A stretch of 64,000 nt of DNA, from positions 16,742,501-16,806,500 of the forward strand of contig NC_057761.1 in assembly GCF_010389155.1 (NCBI RefSeq), read 5' to 3'. The notes under the pieces were generated by a model. The model had not been told where the DNA came from. It worked only from the letters and a program-made list of their open reading frames with translations, and made no database searches. The position numbers were made by a program, and so were the translations under genes. Positions within the stretch are counted from its first letter, which is position 1. Each line of letters opens with the position of its first letter. Source of the DNA: Erigeron canadensis (lineage: Eukaryota > Streptophyta > Magnoliopsida > Asterales > Asteraceae). This document shows positions 61,685 to 64,000 of the stretch, in pieces.

Positions 61685-64000
61685 ATACTAATCAACCAAT
61701 TATCTTAAAAATACATAAACCTATACTAGTTGTACATATACATACATGATGCAAGACTAAAACAAAATACCCTTATGAATTTGAAACTCAAATTTTCGGC
61801 CCCAACAAGGAACCAACATCCAACCACACTTGACCAATTATCTTGCAACTAGTATCTTATACTACAACTCCCCATACCAACACTTTACTCCACACCCAAC
61901 CTATTTCCTTATGCATGCCTCTTTTCTCTCATTTCTCTCACCATTTTACACACTCCACTATGTTTTTCTCTCTCAAAAATATGCACTTTCTCATCTCTTC
62001 CTCCTCTCCATTTTCGGCCCAAAGGAAGCAAGAAAACAAGAACATAAATCATAACTAATCAATAATAATAATAAGGATTTAAAAGGGGTTAAACAAGGAT
62101 TAAGGGTGTTTAGGAGCATAAAGGCCACAAAAATTCCAGCCATCTTTTCTTCATGAAACCGAGTTCTTCAAGGGTATAACTCATCATCTCTTTGTTTAAT
62201 CTATCTTGTTTTTGTATATACTAAAAGATCTTTATCAAAGATCATGTTTTTCTTTGATTTTCTTCTTGAAAACACACTTGATGAAGGAAAGTTGATAGAA
62301 TCTTCTTCCTCATGCTCATGCATGTCAGGATCTAGAAGAATGATTCAAGGATTCAACAAGTTTAAGACCCAAAAGTGTTGTTATAGATTAATAGCCTTTA
62401 AAATGATTTTTTTTTTCCTTTGAAAGGTTTACATGTTTTTATATGTTTTGATAAGTATATTTCTGGAATTTTTCATAAAAAAAAAAGATTTTATGTTGTT
62501 AAATGAACGATATGTAAAGATTTATGTTGAAAATGATGAGATGAATGCATGCATGTTAAGATTTATACTAGTAATGTTGATTTTGAGTTAGGATTTGAGA
62601 TGGATCTTTGAATGAAGAGTGATAATTTTGAAAATTAACTATAATTTGTACATTTGATGTTAAAATCATACAAAAATAACCAACAAACATGTTAGATGTG
62701 AAATAAAGTGTAAATAAAGCAAGAAAGCCTATTGGTGAGTTGTTTTAATCAAGAACAAATCTGACAGAAACCATCTTCTGTTTTGTAACATGTAAACTGG
62801 GCATGTGATGGCATTTTCAAGCAAAACTTTCAAAATAAAAGTTGTAGAGGAACGAGTTAAGAATACGCACCAACTGGAATTACTCAAAAATACTGAACTA
62901 AATGAAAGATATGATTTTTCTATTGAAACTGGTCAAAACTGTAATTTTGTGTGAATATTTATGAACTTTGACAATTTTTATCTCCTAAACCAAAAGGCTC
63001 CAGGAGATTATACTTGGCGTAAAGTAATTTCAATGTGTCGTGAATTTAGAATAAAATCATGGGATTTTTCTAACAATCAGAACATCAAGAACTTTTATAA
63101 AACTTCTGATGTCGTAAGCAGTGCCCATTCGGGACAGTTTGTGTTTCGATAATTTTTAAGGACACCAAACATCATTTAAAAATTCACCAAAAATTCACAA
63201 AAATACTAGATACATATAAGTCACTGTTTAAAAATCATGAAGGTGCAAATAATTCGGCTTGACCCCAAAATAGTAGCCAACATTTCTTAAAAATCTGAAT
63301 TAAAAACAGAAAATTTGAAAGGAAACTAACCATTTGTATAATGGGCTAAAAGGTGCACTAAAGACCATAATGGTCTAACCCGGCCAAAATACTAAACCCA
63401 TAGAACCATAAATCAGTAGGCCCACTTGGCCCAACAAACCATAAAGTCCAATAACCAATATAACCCATTAAGCACATAACCCAAATAAGGTTAAGCTCAA
63501 TAACTAAATTAAGCCCAAGTCACTTTAGAACCCATCACATTTTGGCCCAAATGATAATGGCCCATAACACTTAAACGAATTTCATGAGATAAGTGTAATC
63601 AAAATAAAACAAAGATAATTGAGTGAGATAGGCATAAGTAATTATGTTAACCAAACTATATATTGATATCACAAATGCTAATTCACGCTAAAATCAGTTA
63701 CACAACAAATGATGAATAAGGATAACATAACTTAATATGGCATTTCTATATGATAACCTAATATGCCAAGTGAAACCACAAATGAAGCCAAGTTACCGAG
63801 AACCTAACAACTTATAACTATGCATGTAATGGAAGTAACCTTTTACACCATCAATCTCTACAACCAAAACGATGCGAGTGTTATCAATATACTTGGATCC
63901 CACAATTGATAGCAACATAATGAAAATGGAATTTCTAAGTGATGGCTTAAGATAGGAACTTACGTATATTAGTCCTATCGTAGGGATAGTCTTGGCTTGA
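61685..64000. other. Non-coding DNA, possibly part of a long LTR
   Basis: No ORF of note, no RNA gene. It is AT-rich with a pyrimidine-rich leader-like part (61880-62020), a TATATA-like ATATACTAAAAG near 62213 and an A8 run near 62478. A block rich in GGCCCA/AGCCCA words lies at about 63410-63565. The overall look is that of a long plant gypsy LTR, possibly the continuation of 44193-44469, but no terminus, primer site or polypurine tract is visible. Confidence 0.35.

Noticed and set aside
61830..62058. 71-74 codon frames
   Set aside because: Two overlapping frames in pyrimidine-rich leader-like sequence, with low complexity and no motif.
1..64000. An intact host gene or a prokaryote-type defence system
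   Set aside because: All coding similarity found is to retroelements. No operon structure, ribosome binding sites or host exons could be supported.

Overview
This window is an intergenic transposable-element nest from a plant nuclear genome, almost certainly a eudicot. I see no intact host gene, rRNA, tRNA or CRISPR-like array. The Ty1/copia and Ty3/gypsy families, the LINEs carrying a DUF4283-type ORF1, and the tRNA-Met primer sites all point to a plant. Asteraceae is my guess from general resemblance, not something the sequence proves. Every coding region found belongs to a retroelement, and all of them are broken by stops, frameshifts, deletions or insertions.

Layout. 1-~1175 (minus) is a truncated L1-type LINE reverse transcriptase lying inside the integrase of Copia-1. 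~1176-5418 (minus) is the 5' part of Copia-1: protease/integrase start, gag, primer site and 5' LTR. 5419-14849 (plus) is Element-2, a large copia-like element with gag, protease remnants, a second zinc knuckle, a long non-coding middle full of tandem repeats, a separate 3' ORF, a polypurine tract and a 1.14-kb 3' LTR. It has no visible integrase or reverse transcriptase. 14850-44022 is one minus-strand Ty3/gypsy element of Tat type (two RNase H domains). Three independent LINE insertions, all within about 160 bp of its second RNase H domain, split it into four pieces. These are LINE-A (15481-27079, plus), which itself contains LINE-B (17132-23071, plus); LINE-C (27143-33004, minus); and LINE-D (33134-39037, plus). 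LINEs A-D are one family.

44023-44469 holds short remnants. 44470-44693 is a short copia 5' LTR with a duplicated primer site. 44694-47843 is mostly non-coding. 47844-56479 (minus) is Copia-4, with reverse transcriptase/RNase H, integrase, protease, gag, leader and 5' LTR. Its 5' LTR cuts into the gag of Copia-3 (56480-61684, plus), a relative of Copia-4 that ends before its reverse transcriptase. 61685-64000 has no gene and looks like part of a long LTR or other element DNA.

The insertion history can be read from target-site duplications: 14/15 matched bases around LINE-A, 16 identical bases around LINE-C and 16 around LINE-D. The best candidates for something undescribed are Element-2, with its hairpin-rich LTR and repeated TGCGTGTT words; the palindromic GACGATCTTG/CAAGATCGTC family in the Copia-4 leader; and the conserved ATGGGTAG overlap joining ORF1 and ORF2 in all four related LINEs.
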